36,869 bases of DNA from DATLMR01 sp035634255 (GTDB lineage: Bacteria > Acidobacteriota > Blastocatellia > UBA7656): contig DASQDI010000017.1 in the NCBI GenBank assembly GCA_035634255.1, positions 1 through 36,869 on the forward strand, read 5' to 3'. Shown here piece by piece: positions 1-10,066 of this stretch. Position numbers and translations under genes: made by a program. Positions within the stretch are counted from its first letter, which is position 1; every line of letters starts with the position of its first letter. The notes beneath the pieces were generated by a model. The model had not been told where the DNA came from. It searched no databases and was given only the letters and a program-made list of their open reading frames with translations.

Positions 1-774
1 GAGCAGGGAGACGGCGGCCATCACCGACGCCAGCCTGACCGCCCGCATGCGCGGGGCCCAGACCAGCGCGAGCAGAGGGATGAAGAAGATGGCCATCAGC
101 ATCGTCTGCGACCTGAGCCACGCGCCGAGGCCGAACATCACGCCCGCGCAGGCGAAGAGCAGGTAAGCCCGCCTCGGGTTGCCCCGCCCGAGCACCATCA
201 GGTAGAACCCCGCGAGCAGGGGGAGCGCCGAGACGGAGTCGGGCAGGATGAAATTCGAGATGTGCGACATGTGGTGGGAGACCGCGGAGAGGAACCCAGA
301 GATGGCCCCGACGCGCCAGCTCAGGGTGTGCCCGGCGATGAGGAATATCAGGATGGGCGAGAGCGAATTGAACGCGTTCTGGATGAGCTGGACCTTGAAG
401 AAGTCGTTCCCGACCATCGCGTAGATCCCGCTGAGGAAGATCGAGTAGCCGGGGGCCTGCGCGATCCAGACCGTGCGCGTGGGCTTGATGTTGTAAGGCC
501 CGAGCAGGCCCTCACCCGCGAGTATCGACGCGGCGCGCTGGTCGTAAGTCTCCGTGAGCCCGCTGAACGGCTGCTCGTAGGTGTACATCACGTGCGCGAG
601 GTCCACGGCCTGAAGGCTCTTGACCGCGTAAGAGACGGCGAATATCGAGATGGCGATGATCAGCTTGTGCTTCAACCGCATGGGCCTGCGCGTCGCGAGC
701 GCGGACGACAGCCAGCGGCGGTAGGCGATGAGGGTTGTCGGCTTCAGGCTCCGGCTTATTAGCATAGACGACAT
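1..774 (-). CDS. GT39-like membrane glycosyltransferase, N-terminal part (cut by window edge)
   Basis: The minus strand is open from ATG at 774 to the window edge, giving 258 codons without a stop. After a basic head (to about residue 34), hydrophobic segments appear near residues 37-50, 105-125, 135-165, 180-195, 203-220 and 225-240. The first external loop carries TETYDQRAASILAGEG followed by an AQAPGYSIFLSGIYA stretch. This layout resembles the PMT/ArnT superfamily (GT39/GT83), integral membrane enzymes that move sugars from polyprenyl-phosphate donors to acceptors at the cell surface. Donor and acceptor cannot be told, because the C-terminal part lies outside the window. No clear Shine-Dalgarno is visible before ATG 774, and a second in-frame ATG lies at 765. 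The family call is inference from topology and loop pattern. Confidence 0.7.
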   Translation of the reverse strand, partial: MSSMLISRSLKPTTLIAYRRWLSSALATRRPMRLKHKLIIAISIFAVSYAVKSLQAVDLAHVMYTYEQPFSGLTETYDQRAASILAGEGLLGPYNIKPTRTVWIAQAPGYSIFLSGIYAMVGNDFFKVQLIQNAFNSLSPILIFLIAGHTLSWRVGAISGFLSAVSHHMSHISNFILPDSVSALPLLAGFYLMVLGRGNPRRAYLLFACAGVMFGLGAWLRSQTMLMAIFFIPLLALVWAPRMRAVRLASVMAAVSLL

Positions 775-867
775 GTTTTCGCGGCGAATCGACAGAGGAA
801 AGAGCTTATAACGAGAGGGCGGGGATAATAAAGGGCTCGCCGGCGGGAGCGCCGGAGGCCCGGTAAC

Positions 868-896
868 TTGACGTTTGTAGACCCGCCCCTTAAACT
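868..896 (+). promoter_or_regulatory. Putative sigma70-type promoter of acnA
   Basis: TTGACG (868-873), a 17-nt spacer, then TAAACT (891-896). It predicts a start of transcription near 903 and a leader of about 110 nt before the aconitase ATG at 1012. The call rests on hexamer match and spacing only. Confidence 0.5.
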
Positions 897-1011
897 GAAT
901 TTCACAGTCAAAAAGCCTTTTTTCTACAGGCTGAGATGAGAACAAACGCGGCGCGAAAGCGCCGGACTTAATGCGCGGATCGGTCGCGCTCTACACAATC
1001 GAGTGAGAGAT

Positions 1012-3903
<2,892 letters not shown>

Positions 3904-3914
3904 CGGTGATTGAT

Positions 3915-3960
3915 GAAGGGGCGATGTGTAGGTAAGGCTTTACCTACACATCGCCCCTTC
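3915..3960. terminator. Perfect 21-bp hairpin between convergent genes
   Basis: Arms at 3915-3935 and 3940-3960 are exact reverse complements, with a GGCT tetraloop (3936-3939). It lies 11 nt after the acnA stop and 37 nt beyond the stop of the opposing metalloprotease gene. No T-tract follows on either strand, so it may stop transcription in both directions only weakly or protect 3' ends. The bidirectional terminator role is inference. Confidence 0.6.
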
Positions 3961-3997
3961 GGGCTAGAGAAACTGCCATAGGCTGCCCCTCATTTAC

Positions 3998-6595
3998 TCA
4001 GGGCAGGCCGTTCCAATCGCCGGCCAGCGGCATGTCACCCGGCACCCCGAGCGCGAAGACGATCTCCGCGAACCCGTTCGTGTTCGAGTTGCGAAGCATG
4101 AAGGTGCCATTGCGATAGACGCCTATGGTATCGACCCCATCTCCGTTCCAGTCTCCAATGATCGGTCTGTCTCCCGGCAGCCCGTACGTCAGCAGGATGT
4201 CAGCGAAGCCCGTGACGTTGGTGTTCTTCAGGTACAGAGCGCCGTTCGACGGGCGGAACACGCCGATGGTATCGACACCGTCCCCGTTCCAGTCTCCGGC
4301 TATGCCTACGTCTCCAGGAACTCCGAGCGTGATTACGATCTCCGCCTGACCCGCGGTGTTTGAGTTGCGAAGCATGAACGTGCCGTTCCTGTAGACTCCG
4401 ATTGTGTCGATGCCGTCGCCGTTCCAGTCCCCGACTACGGGCTGGTCTCCGGGCGTGCCGAAGGCTATGACCATGTCCGCCACCCCGTTTGTGTTCGAGT
4501 TCCTGAGGAAGAAGCTGCCGTTCCTGTAAACGCCGATGGTGTCAACGCCGTCGCCGTTCCAGTCTCCGGCCACGGGGTAATCTCCCGCGATGCCGTAGGT
4601 GAGCAGCAGGTCTGCGAAGCCGGTGGAGTTGGAGTTCTTCAGGAAGAGCGACCCGTTCGTCGGCCTGAACACTCCCGTCGTGCTCGCGTTGTGGGCTCCC
4701 GGAGGGGCCGCGGTGATCGTGATTGAGGTGTTCGAGCTGGCGCTTCCGAAGAATCCGAACCCATCCTGAAGCATCCTCCACTGGAAGTTGTACGTGCCCG
4801 AAGAGGTCGGCGCGGTGATGTTGAAGGCGAAGGTGACTTCGGAGCCGGGCGCGACCGAGCCGGTCAGGGCGACCCGGTTCAACCCCCAGTTGTTGTTGTC
4901 CTGCGGGTTCTGCGAGCCGAGCCTGTAGGAGCCGGGGGCCCAGATGGTCGTCCCCGTGTTCCTCATCACGACCTGCACGGCGTAAATGCCTCCTGCGTTG
5001 ATCGGGGTCGGGAGGGTCTGCCTGACGAATACCGCGTCGTTCACTACCGCCGGGGCCGAAGTGGTGGCCTGAGCGAGGGCTGAGTAGCCCGAATTCCCTC
5101 CGGCAAAATTGTACGACCTGACGCGATAAAAATAGGTCGTCGAAGGGTCGAGGCCGCCATCGACGAACGCCGTGATGTTCGGGCCGGAGGTGAATATCTC
5201 CGAGAAAGTCCCGGTCGGGCCGGTCCTTCTTTCGATCTTGAAGCCGTCCTCGTTGTTGCTTGCGTCGGCCCAGTTCAGCCTGATGTCGGAGCTTGAGATC
5301 GCCGAGGCGGTCAGGCTCGTGGGCGCGGCCGGAGGCGTGGGGGCCGGGCCGGTTCCGGGGTAGAGGAACGTGACGCCCGCGATGTCGTCCGAGCCGAGCC
5401 GCGCGCCCCAACCCCCTCCGTGCGCGCTGGGCCGCATGATGGCCGCGGAGTCCGTGCTGTGGTCGAACCCTATCGAGTGGCCGATCTCGTGGCATGCGAC
5501 TTCGGCGAGGTTGGCCGAGACGCCAAGAAAGCAGTTGAAGTTGTTGTTGAAGGTAACGTCGCCTTCCAGAATCCGGTTGAATGCCCGCCCGCCGATGGTG
5601 ATCGTCTGGCTGCCGATTCGGCTCGGCCCCCCTATCGCGAGTACGCCGCTGCATCCTACGGGGTCGTCCATCTGATTCAGGGGGTCATTGTAAGAGATGG
5701 CCGACACCCCGTCGTTGCGCCATCCGAAGTTCGTCGTCGAGCCGCCGTTCTGAAGCCGGAGCGCGGTCGTGGCAACGTTCGACCACGCGGCGAGCCCCTG
5801 ATTGACCTCGGTGATGCCTCCCCCGGCGATGGGCGAGCCCGCGGGGTTGACGCGGTAGACGACCTGCTGGCCCGAATCGGGCTCGAACCACCGCGCGCCT
5901 CCGCCGATGAAGACGTACTGAGGCGTGACCGAATCGCCGTCCTCCGCGGGCTCCTCGACGTACCCGGCGGGCGTGTCCAGGATCGGCACGAGCGAGTGCT
6001 TCTCTTCGAAGCGGGCGACCTCTTCGGCCCGCGCGCGGAGGGTCCGGTTGATCTTCTTCCTGAAGCGCGCCAGAGAGGCCTCATTGGTTATCTCGGGGCT
6101 CGCGGTCGCCCCGAGCAGGTTCACGGATTTCACGTCGAGCTTCCGCTCCACGCGCGCCTTCTTCGCCCCCGCGCCTTCGACGATGTCGTACTTGCCCATG
6201 AAGAGGTGCGCGACTCTGAGGGAGCCTTCGTCGTCCGTGTTCAGAAAGAGCAGGACCTGCTGCCCGGCCTTATACTCGGGCGCGCCGAAGATGACCGACG
6301 ATTCGTCGCCCACCGCGCCGCCCAGTTGTTTGAAGACTATCCTCTCGCTCTGGACCTGCCCCTTGATGACCTCCGAAACGCGGACCTTAACATAGGTATA
6401 AATATTCTGGCGGTCCGAGTCCCATCGCGCTTTGGCCGACTTCACCTCCCCGATGAGAATGACCCGCGAGCTCGTTATAAGCTCTTCGTCCGTCAGCATG
6501 ACGGCCGTGGTCGCTTCGGTCGATCTGGCGAAAAATAACGCGGCCAGTATGACGGTGAAAACCCGCACTGCGGGCTTAGAGACAAACTCCTTCAT
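3998..6595 (-). CDS. Secreted matrixin-type zinc metalloprotease with FnIII, NBR1-like Ig and DWNGDG repeats
   Basis: An 865-residue exported protein. A signal peptide (about 1-28, ending near RSTEA) precedes an N-terminal domain of unknown type. The zinc site HEIGHSIGFDH is at residues 369-379 (HExxHxxxxxH), followed by a Met-turn-like AAIM, as in matrixins and other metzincins. A fibronectin type III domain follows (about 420-515, ending YFYRVRSYNFAGG), then an Ig-like domain resembling the NBR1 central domain (about 516-625, with NTGTTIWAPGSYRLGS). Five ~45-residue repeats close the protein (about 638-865), four of them carrying DWNGDGVDTIGVYR-like acidic loops that may bind calcium, as in FG-GAP/VCBS repeats. 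The last ends at DWNGLP. ATG 6595 has a strong ribosome site (GCAGGAG, 7-nt spacing). It probably degrades extracellular or surface protein, but the substrate is unknown. Domain calls come from motifs. Confidence 0.85.
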   Translation of the reverse strand: MKEFVSKPAVRVFTVILAALFFARSTEATTAVMLTDEELITSSRVILIGEVKSAKARWDSDRQNIYTYVKVRVSEVIKGQVQSERIVFKQLGGAVGDESSVIFGAPEYKAGQQVLLFLNTDDEGSLRVAHLFMGKYDIVEGAGAKKARVERKLDVKSVNLLGATASPEITNEASLARFRKKINRTLRARAEEVARFEEKHSLVPILDTPAGYVEEPAEDGDSVTPQYVFIGGGARWFEPDSGQQVVYRVNPAGSPIAGGGITEVNQGLAAWSNVATTALRLQNGGSTTNFGWRNDGVSAISYNDPLNQMDDPVGCSGVLAIGGPSRIGSQTITIGGRAFNRILEGDVTFNNNFNCFLGVSANLAEVACHEIGHSIGFDHSTDSAAIMRPSAHGGGWGARLGSDDIAGVTFLYPGTGPAPTPPAAPTSLTASAISSSDIRLNWADASNNEDGFKIERRTGPTGTFSEIFTSGPNITAFVDGGLDPSTTYFYRVRSYNFAGGNSGYSALAQATTSAPAVVNDAVFVRQTLPTPINAGGIYAVQVVMRNTGTTIWAPGSYRLGSQNPQDNNNWGLNRVALTGSVAPGSEVTFAFNITAPTSSGTYNFQWRMLQDGFGFFGSASSNTSITITAAPPGAHNASTTGVFRPTNGSLFLKNSNSTGFADLLLTYGIAGDYPVAGDWNGDGVDTIGVYRNGSFFLRNSNTNGVADMVIAFGTPGDQPVVGDWNGDGIDTIGVYRNGTFMLRNSNTAGQAEIVITLGVPGDVGIAGDWNGDGVDTIGVFRPSNGALYLKNTNVTGFADILLTYGLPGDRPIIGDWNGDGVDTIGVYRNGTFMLRNSNTNGFAEIVFALGVPGDMPLAGDWNGLP
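4005..4685 (-). repeat. Five in-gene repeats of ~130 bp coding for DWNGDG units
   Basis: The 3' end of the metalloprotease gene holds five tandem copies of a ~43-46-codon unit. The protein pattern is N-G-x-F-x-L-(R/K)-N-(S/T)-N, then LGxPGD, then DWNGDGxDTIGV(Y/F)R. Some units have a slightly longer FRPSNG form. DNA similarity between units is high, so the number may change by recombination. Confidence 0.85.
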
Positions 6596-6770
6596 TAACA
6601 GACTCCTGCGATGATGTAAGTGCGGCCGGGCCGGACGCTTCGAGGCATAGATTCATATACGGTGAAGTATTCGTGAGGGGCTGCGCCATCTCCCGGACAT
6701 TCCGGACCTGTTGCTCGTCTGCCTCCGCTCTTTTCTATTATCTTTTGAGGCTTATTTCAGGGACCACAAA

Positions 6771-6799
6771 ATTGAAACACAGGCCAATGGCGGTGTCAA
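6771..6799 (-). promoter_or_regulatory. Putative promoter of the metalloprotease gene
   Basis: On the minus strand TTGACA (6799-6794), a 17-nt spacer, then TTCAAT (6776-6771). Transcription would begin near 6764, giving a leader of about 170 nt before ATG 6595. The -35 is perfect and the -10 matches 4 of 6. The rest of the 6596-6855 gap shows no gene. Confidence 0.4.
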
Positions 6800-6855
6800 C
6801 GGTCGCAACATTTTTAGCACAATTCCGAAGGGCTGGGCCGCTCGAAGGGGGCGGG

Positions 6856-7404
6856 TCATTTAGCCCCGGAGACCTTCCTTATCTCCGCGAGCAGCACGTC
6901 GTCCGGGGGCCTGTCGCCGGGGTCTTTGCCTACGTAGAGGTAGCGCACGCGCCCTTCCTTGTCGATGATGAAGACGGACGGGTGGGCGATGCCGCCCTCG
7001 ATCTTAATGTCGGTGTTCAGGAGGCCGTAAGCCTTTATTACTTTCCGCTCACTGTCCGACAGTATTTGATACTTCGCCCCCGTGGTCTGCCCCATCGACC
7101 ATGCGTAGGCCACCTCGTCGGCGCTTATCGCCAGCAGTTCCGCGCCCGCCTGTTTAATCTTTTCGTAGTCCTCAGCCAGCCTGGTGAGTTGAACCGTGCA
7201 CGAGCCTCACCAGTAGCCTCGGTAAAAGATCAGCAGGACCGGGCCGCGCGACGTGAGTTCGGAGAGCTTGACTTCCTTGCCGTCTCCGTTCGGGAGCGAA
7301 AAGTCGGGTGCCTTGTCGCCGACCTTCAGGGAGGTCTTCGGGGCCTGCGCCGACGCCGGCGCGCTCGCGGCCATAAGGATTAGAGTTATGAGGAGCGCTT
7401 TCAT
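6856..7404 (-). CDS. Peroxiredoxin-like (AhpC/TSA, thioredoxin-fold) selenoprotein with in-frame UGA (Sec66)
   Basis: A 182-residue exported thioredoxin-fold protein if the UGA at 7209-7207 is read as selenocysteine. Residues 1-20 (MKALLITLILMAASAPASAQ) are a signal peptide. VGDKAPDFSLPNGDGKEVKL and LLIFYRGYW match the start of AhpC/TSA proteins, where FYRGxWCPxC holds the peroxidatic cysteine. Here the cysteine codon is replaced by UGA, giving FYRGYW-U-GSC-TVQL, with Sec66 and resolving Cys69 in a U-x-x-C redox motif. The frame stays open past UGA for 116 more codons and keeps the fold (HPSVFIIDKEGRVRYLYVG). A SECIS-like hairpin follows the UGA. It likely reduces peroxides or disulfides outside the cytoplasmic membrane. 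ATG 7404 lacks a ribosome site and lies only 11 nt from a -10 box, suggesting a leaderless message. A nonsense mutation or sequencing error is the alternative, but its exact position at the catalytic residue argues against this. Confidence 0.85.
7171..7188 (-). promoter_or_regulatory. Candidate bacterial SECIS element
   Basis: Minus-strand hairpin inside the coding region: 7188-7182 pairs with 7178-7171 in seven pairs, with one bulged C at 7175 and a GGC loop at 7181-7179. The loop starts 26 nt after the UGA. Bacterial SECIS elements are short stem-loops just downstream of UGA, with a G among the first two loop bases and an apical loop roughly 16-37 nt away. This fits those rules. The SelB-binding role is inference. 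Confidence 0.6.
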
Positions 7405-7415
7405 CGAGGGTGATA

Positions 7416-7444
7416 ATTTAATTGGCAAGAGAATGATTTGTCAA
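7416..7444 (-). promoter_or_regulatory. Promoter of the selenoprotein gene (near-leaderless)
   Basis: Minus strand TTGACA (7444-7439), a 17-nt spacer, TTAAAT (7421-7416). Transcription would begin about 5 nt before ATG 7404. An in-frame TTG at 7428 falls inside the promoter spacer and is therefore an unlikely start. Confidence 0.6.
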
Positions 7445-7484
7445 CGAGGGGGCCGGCCGGGCGCGCGCCGCGTGAAAAATAAGG

Positions 7485-7513
7485 TTGAGTCGGGAACCGA
7501 TTCTGAATATACT
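7485..7513 (+). promoter_or_regulatory. Promoter of the PilZ gene
   Basis: TTGAGT (7485-7490), a 17-nt spacer, TATACT (7508-7513). It points to 7610 and is back to back with the selenoprotein promoter. It excludes the longer reading frame that starts far upstream of 7610. Confidence 0.6.
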
Positions 7514-7609
7514 GGGCGCGATTTGCGTGGCACTGGACCTCTTTGCCAGGATGATTTAAAGAAAGGACAAGCCCTGTCTGGCCCGCCCGGACTACAGGGC
7601 GGCATCAAT

Positions 7610-8083
7610 ATGTCGGGCTTCTGCGACCGATGCAACGAAAGATCAAGTCACCTGGTTAACATCGCACACCTGCCGGAACTGGCCCCCGTGGCCCACCTCG
7701 GCTACCGGCAAGTCTGCTCGCCCTGCTACGACGACCTGCTGGCCGAAGCGAACGAAGCGGACGACCGCGAAGACGACCGCCGCCAGGAGGCGCGCGCGCG
7801 CGTTTCGATCAAGGCTCGCGTCGAGGGCAACACGTCACACCTGGAACCCTTCTCGGAAGAGATGACGATAGAAGAGATCAGCCCGTCCGGGGTCAGATTG
7901 CACACCTTCCGCGAACTCGACCCCGGCGCGGTCCTGAAGCTGGTCATACCGGACCAGGACTTCGAGGCGACCGCGATAGTCCAGGTCGTGTGGCGAGAGA
8001 ACGGCCAGCACGGGGTGGGGCTCAAGCTGGTCGAGCCGAGCGAGGGGTGGGATAAAATCTGGCAGCAGTACAGCGACCTTTGA
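7610..8083 (+). CDS. PilZ domain protein with N-terminal CxxC-CxxC zinc-ribbon-like head
   Basis: 157 residues. The head has two CxxC pairs (Cys5/Cys8 and Cys36/Cys39), spaced like a treble-clef or ribbon zinc site. An acidic linker follows, then a PilZ beta-barrel (about 55-155). PilZ domains bind cyclic di-GMP through RxxxR and [D/N]xSxxG. Here arginines around 57-64 (DRRQEARAR) supply the first motif. EISPSG (89-94) supplies the second with Glu in place of Asp/Asn, so binding may be weakened. VVWRENGQHGVGLKLVEP closes the domain. No enzymatic or membrane part is present, so it is probably a cytoplasmic adaptor. Its own promoter is seen 97 nt upstream. The ribosome site before ATG 7610 is weak (GGGCGG). 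Confidence 0.85.
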   Translation: MSGFCDRCNERSSHLVNIAHLPELAPVAHLGYRQVCSPCYDDLLAEANEADDREDDRRQEARARVSIKARVEGNTSHLEPFSEEMTIEEISPSGVRLHTFRELDPGAVLKLVIPDQDFEATAIVQVVWRENGQHGVGLKLVEPSEGWDKIWQQYSDL

Positions 8084-8149
8084 CCTCATGGATTTCATGC
8101 CGGCGCTGACCCTGCCGCGCGGCAGATGCGGCAACCGTCTAATCAACCT

Positions 8150-9811
8150 TCACTGTCCCTGCGCCTTCGCCATGGCCTTACCCTGGCCGCCGCCCGTCCC
8201 TCCCTGCCCTCTGAGTCTAAGGAATATGGCCCCCAGAACAGTGACGCCCAGAAAGCCCAGGATTGAGGAGGCGAACGAGCTTTCCGTCGGGAGCTTTGTC
8301 AGGGTCACGGAGATTAAGCCGATCTCCTGAGGGTTCGAAGCTATAGCCCCGAAAAGGGCCAGCCCGAAGAGTACGCCGCCCAGGACGACCCCCTGCAACA
8401 CCATTATCCAGTTCTGCTTGAGAAGCAGAGGGAACACGGCCCCGCCTGCCATGGCGCACAGTAATTGGAAAAGGGGGAAGGAGAACCGTAAGGTGTCGTC
8501 CCCGGAAGTGATCTTCATGCTCGACCCGTTAAATGATTCGGCCTTCACTTTCAAATCCCCTACGGGCCGCGTGGAGAAGAGCTTGATCGTCGCCGACTGC
8601 TGGTCCTTCTCCATGCGAACCTGCGGCCTGTTGTTCTCAAACCTCACGCCTCGGGAATCCCCTTCGAGGTTGAAGTAGATTATCCTCTCTCTCCTGCCTT
8701 CTTCTTCGGGGGTGATGGCCCGCCCGTCCTCCTGTAACGCCACGACCTTGATCTCTATCTCGTCCAGCCCGTTGGCAAGCGCGCTATCCCGTTGCTTATT
8801 GATGGCCAGAGACGCGGCGCACAGGCCGTGCGCAAACTTATGGCTCCTCTCGGCCGGGGCGATCACGAAGCCGTCCGCGCTCGACGTGGCGGCGGCGATC
8901 TTTATGTCCCCGCCGGGGCGCGTTCTCAACACGGATTGCCTGTAGGTATTTACCTCGCCTTTGCGGATCTCCAGAGTGTCCGGCTCAAACCTGGCGCTGC
9001 CTTCCCTGACGTTGAGGATCACGGTTAAATTTTCGGGCGCTCTGACGTACTCATCGCCCGCCGACTTCAACTCGACCCTGAATGTGGCGATCTGGTCGCC
9101 GTTGTCGGGTTGAATCTGGGGGGCCGTGGGGCTGAATTCGAGCTTCAGTTGCCGGGCATTCTTACCCTGCCACGCGACCGGCACCATCATCGCCCCGCCG
9201 ACCGTCGGGCCCGGAGGCTGAACATCCTTCACGGACCCCGTCTTTGATCCCAGAACGACTATCGAAGTCTCTCCCGTCGCGACGCCCTCGCTTTCGACGA
9301 ACAGGAGGAGGCGTCCCGTTTCAAACGAGAGCACCTCTATGGTCTGTTCCGCTTCTCCCTGCCTGTGAGTGAGGGTGATCTGCGAAGCCTGCTGGCCCCG
9401 CCTGAGAGAGAGCTTGTTGCTCCTAAAACCCTGGGCCGCGTCAGCCATCTGGTTGTTGGTGCCTCTGGCCCGGATCACCTCTTTCGCCTGGTTGAGGTTC
9501 TCAAATCTGGTCAGGGTGACGGTGGTTTTGAGATTCCACGGGGCGTTGAGCCTGTTTCCGTATTGGTCGAGCAGGACGATAACGACCTTGCCCTCCTGCC
9601 CCGCGATAAAGGTGGCGGTCTCTCTCGTCTCCACCCGGTATCTCGGCTGGCCTTGTCGGACCTGTCCGACCGTTCCGCTGATTTGTGAGTCGACGACAAA
9701 GGGCAGGGCCGGAAGCAGGCAGACCGTAAGAGTGAGCAGGGCCGCGAGCCTGCGTCTCGGCAGGCCGCCGGCCATGGCCCTATGCGATGTAGCGGCGCAT
9801 GTGTTTTGCAT
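8150..9811 (-). CDS. Exported membrane-anchored protein of unknown function
   Basis: 553 residues, family not recognised. ATG 9811 is preferred over GTG 9820 because GGAGAGG lies 7 nt before it. A basic, then hydrophobic N-terminus (RRRLAALLTLTVCLLPALPF) looks like a signal peptide or anchor. Residues ~45-460 are beta-rich and extracytoplasmic, with patterns such as VVIVLLDQYGNRLN and VEVLSFETGRLL-type strands that recall bacterial Ig-like domains. The C-terminal ~100 residues hold three hydrophobic helices (LFQLLCAMAGGAVFPLLL, VLQGVVLGGVLFGLALFGAI, SILGFLGVTVLGAIFLRL) and a Gly/Gln/Lys-rich tail. It may be a surface or periplasmic scaffold. It converges on the PilZ gene with a 66-nt gap. The gap upstream (9812-10066) has only weak promoter-like boxes and no gene. 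Confidence 0.8.
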   Translation of the reverse strand: MQNTCAATSHRAMAGGLPRRRLAALLTLTVCLLPALPFVVDSQISGTVGQVRQGQPRYRVETRETATFIAGQEGKVVIVLLDQYGNRLNAPWNLKTTVTLTRFENLNQAKEVIRARGTNNQMADAAQGFRSNKLSLRRGQQASQITLTHRQGEAEQTIEVLSFETGRLLLFVESEGVATGETSIVVLGSKTGSVKDVQPPGPTVGGAMMVPVAWQGKNARQLKLEFSPTAPQIQPDNGDQIATFRVELKSAGDEYVRAPENLTVILNVREGSARFEPDTLEIRKGEVNTYRQSVLRTRPGGDIKIAAATSSADGFVIAPAERSHKFAHGLCAASLAINKQRDSALANGLDEIEIKVVALQEDGRAITPEEEGRRERIIYFNLEGDSRGVRFENNRPQVRMEKDQQSATIKLFSTRPVGDLKVKAESFNGSSMKITSGDDTLRFSFPLFQLLCAMAGGAVFPLLLKQNWIMVLQGVVLGGVLFGLALFGAIASNPQEIGLISVTLTKLPTESSFASSILGFLGVTVLGAIFLRLRGQGGTGGGQGKAMAKAQGQ

Positions 9812-10066
9812 CTTTGGCACCTCTCCGATTCATGGTAACCGGTGTTTGAAGTATCACTACGAAGGCAGTGCTACCAAGAAGGCCTGGGCAGACAGGGATC
9901 GGCAAGCTGTATTATCAAGTGACTTAGCGAGAACAAGTCGCGTCAATACCCATAGACGAAAATGATCGGCCGTATGCTGCACGTCATGGCTGCGGCATGC
10001 GGGCGGCCCCTGATCGAACGCGCGGCCGATTGCTTTTGCCCCTCCTCCTAAATTAACCTGACTCCG

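Noticed and set aside
6856..7428. Two separate small genes or a pseudogene in the peroxiredoxin region
   Set aside because: The only defect is one UGA placed exactly at the catalytic residue. The frame and fold motifs are continuous and a SECIS-like hairpin follows, so selenocysteine is the better reading.
7253..7609. N-terminal extension of the PilZ gene
   Set aside because: It overlaps the selenoprotein gene and crosses the PilZ promoter (7485-7513). The extra residues are not protein-like.
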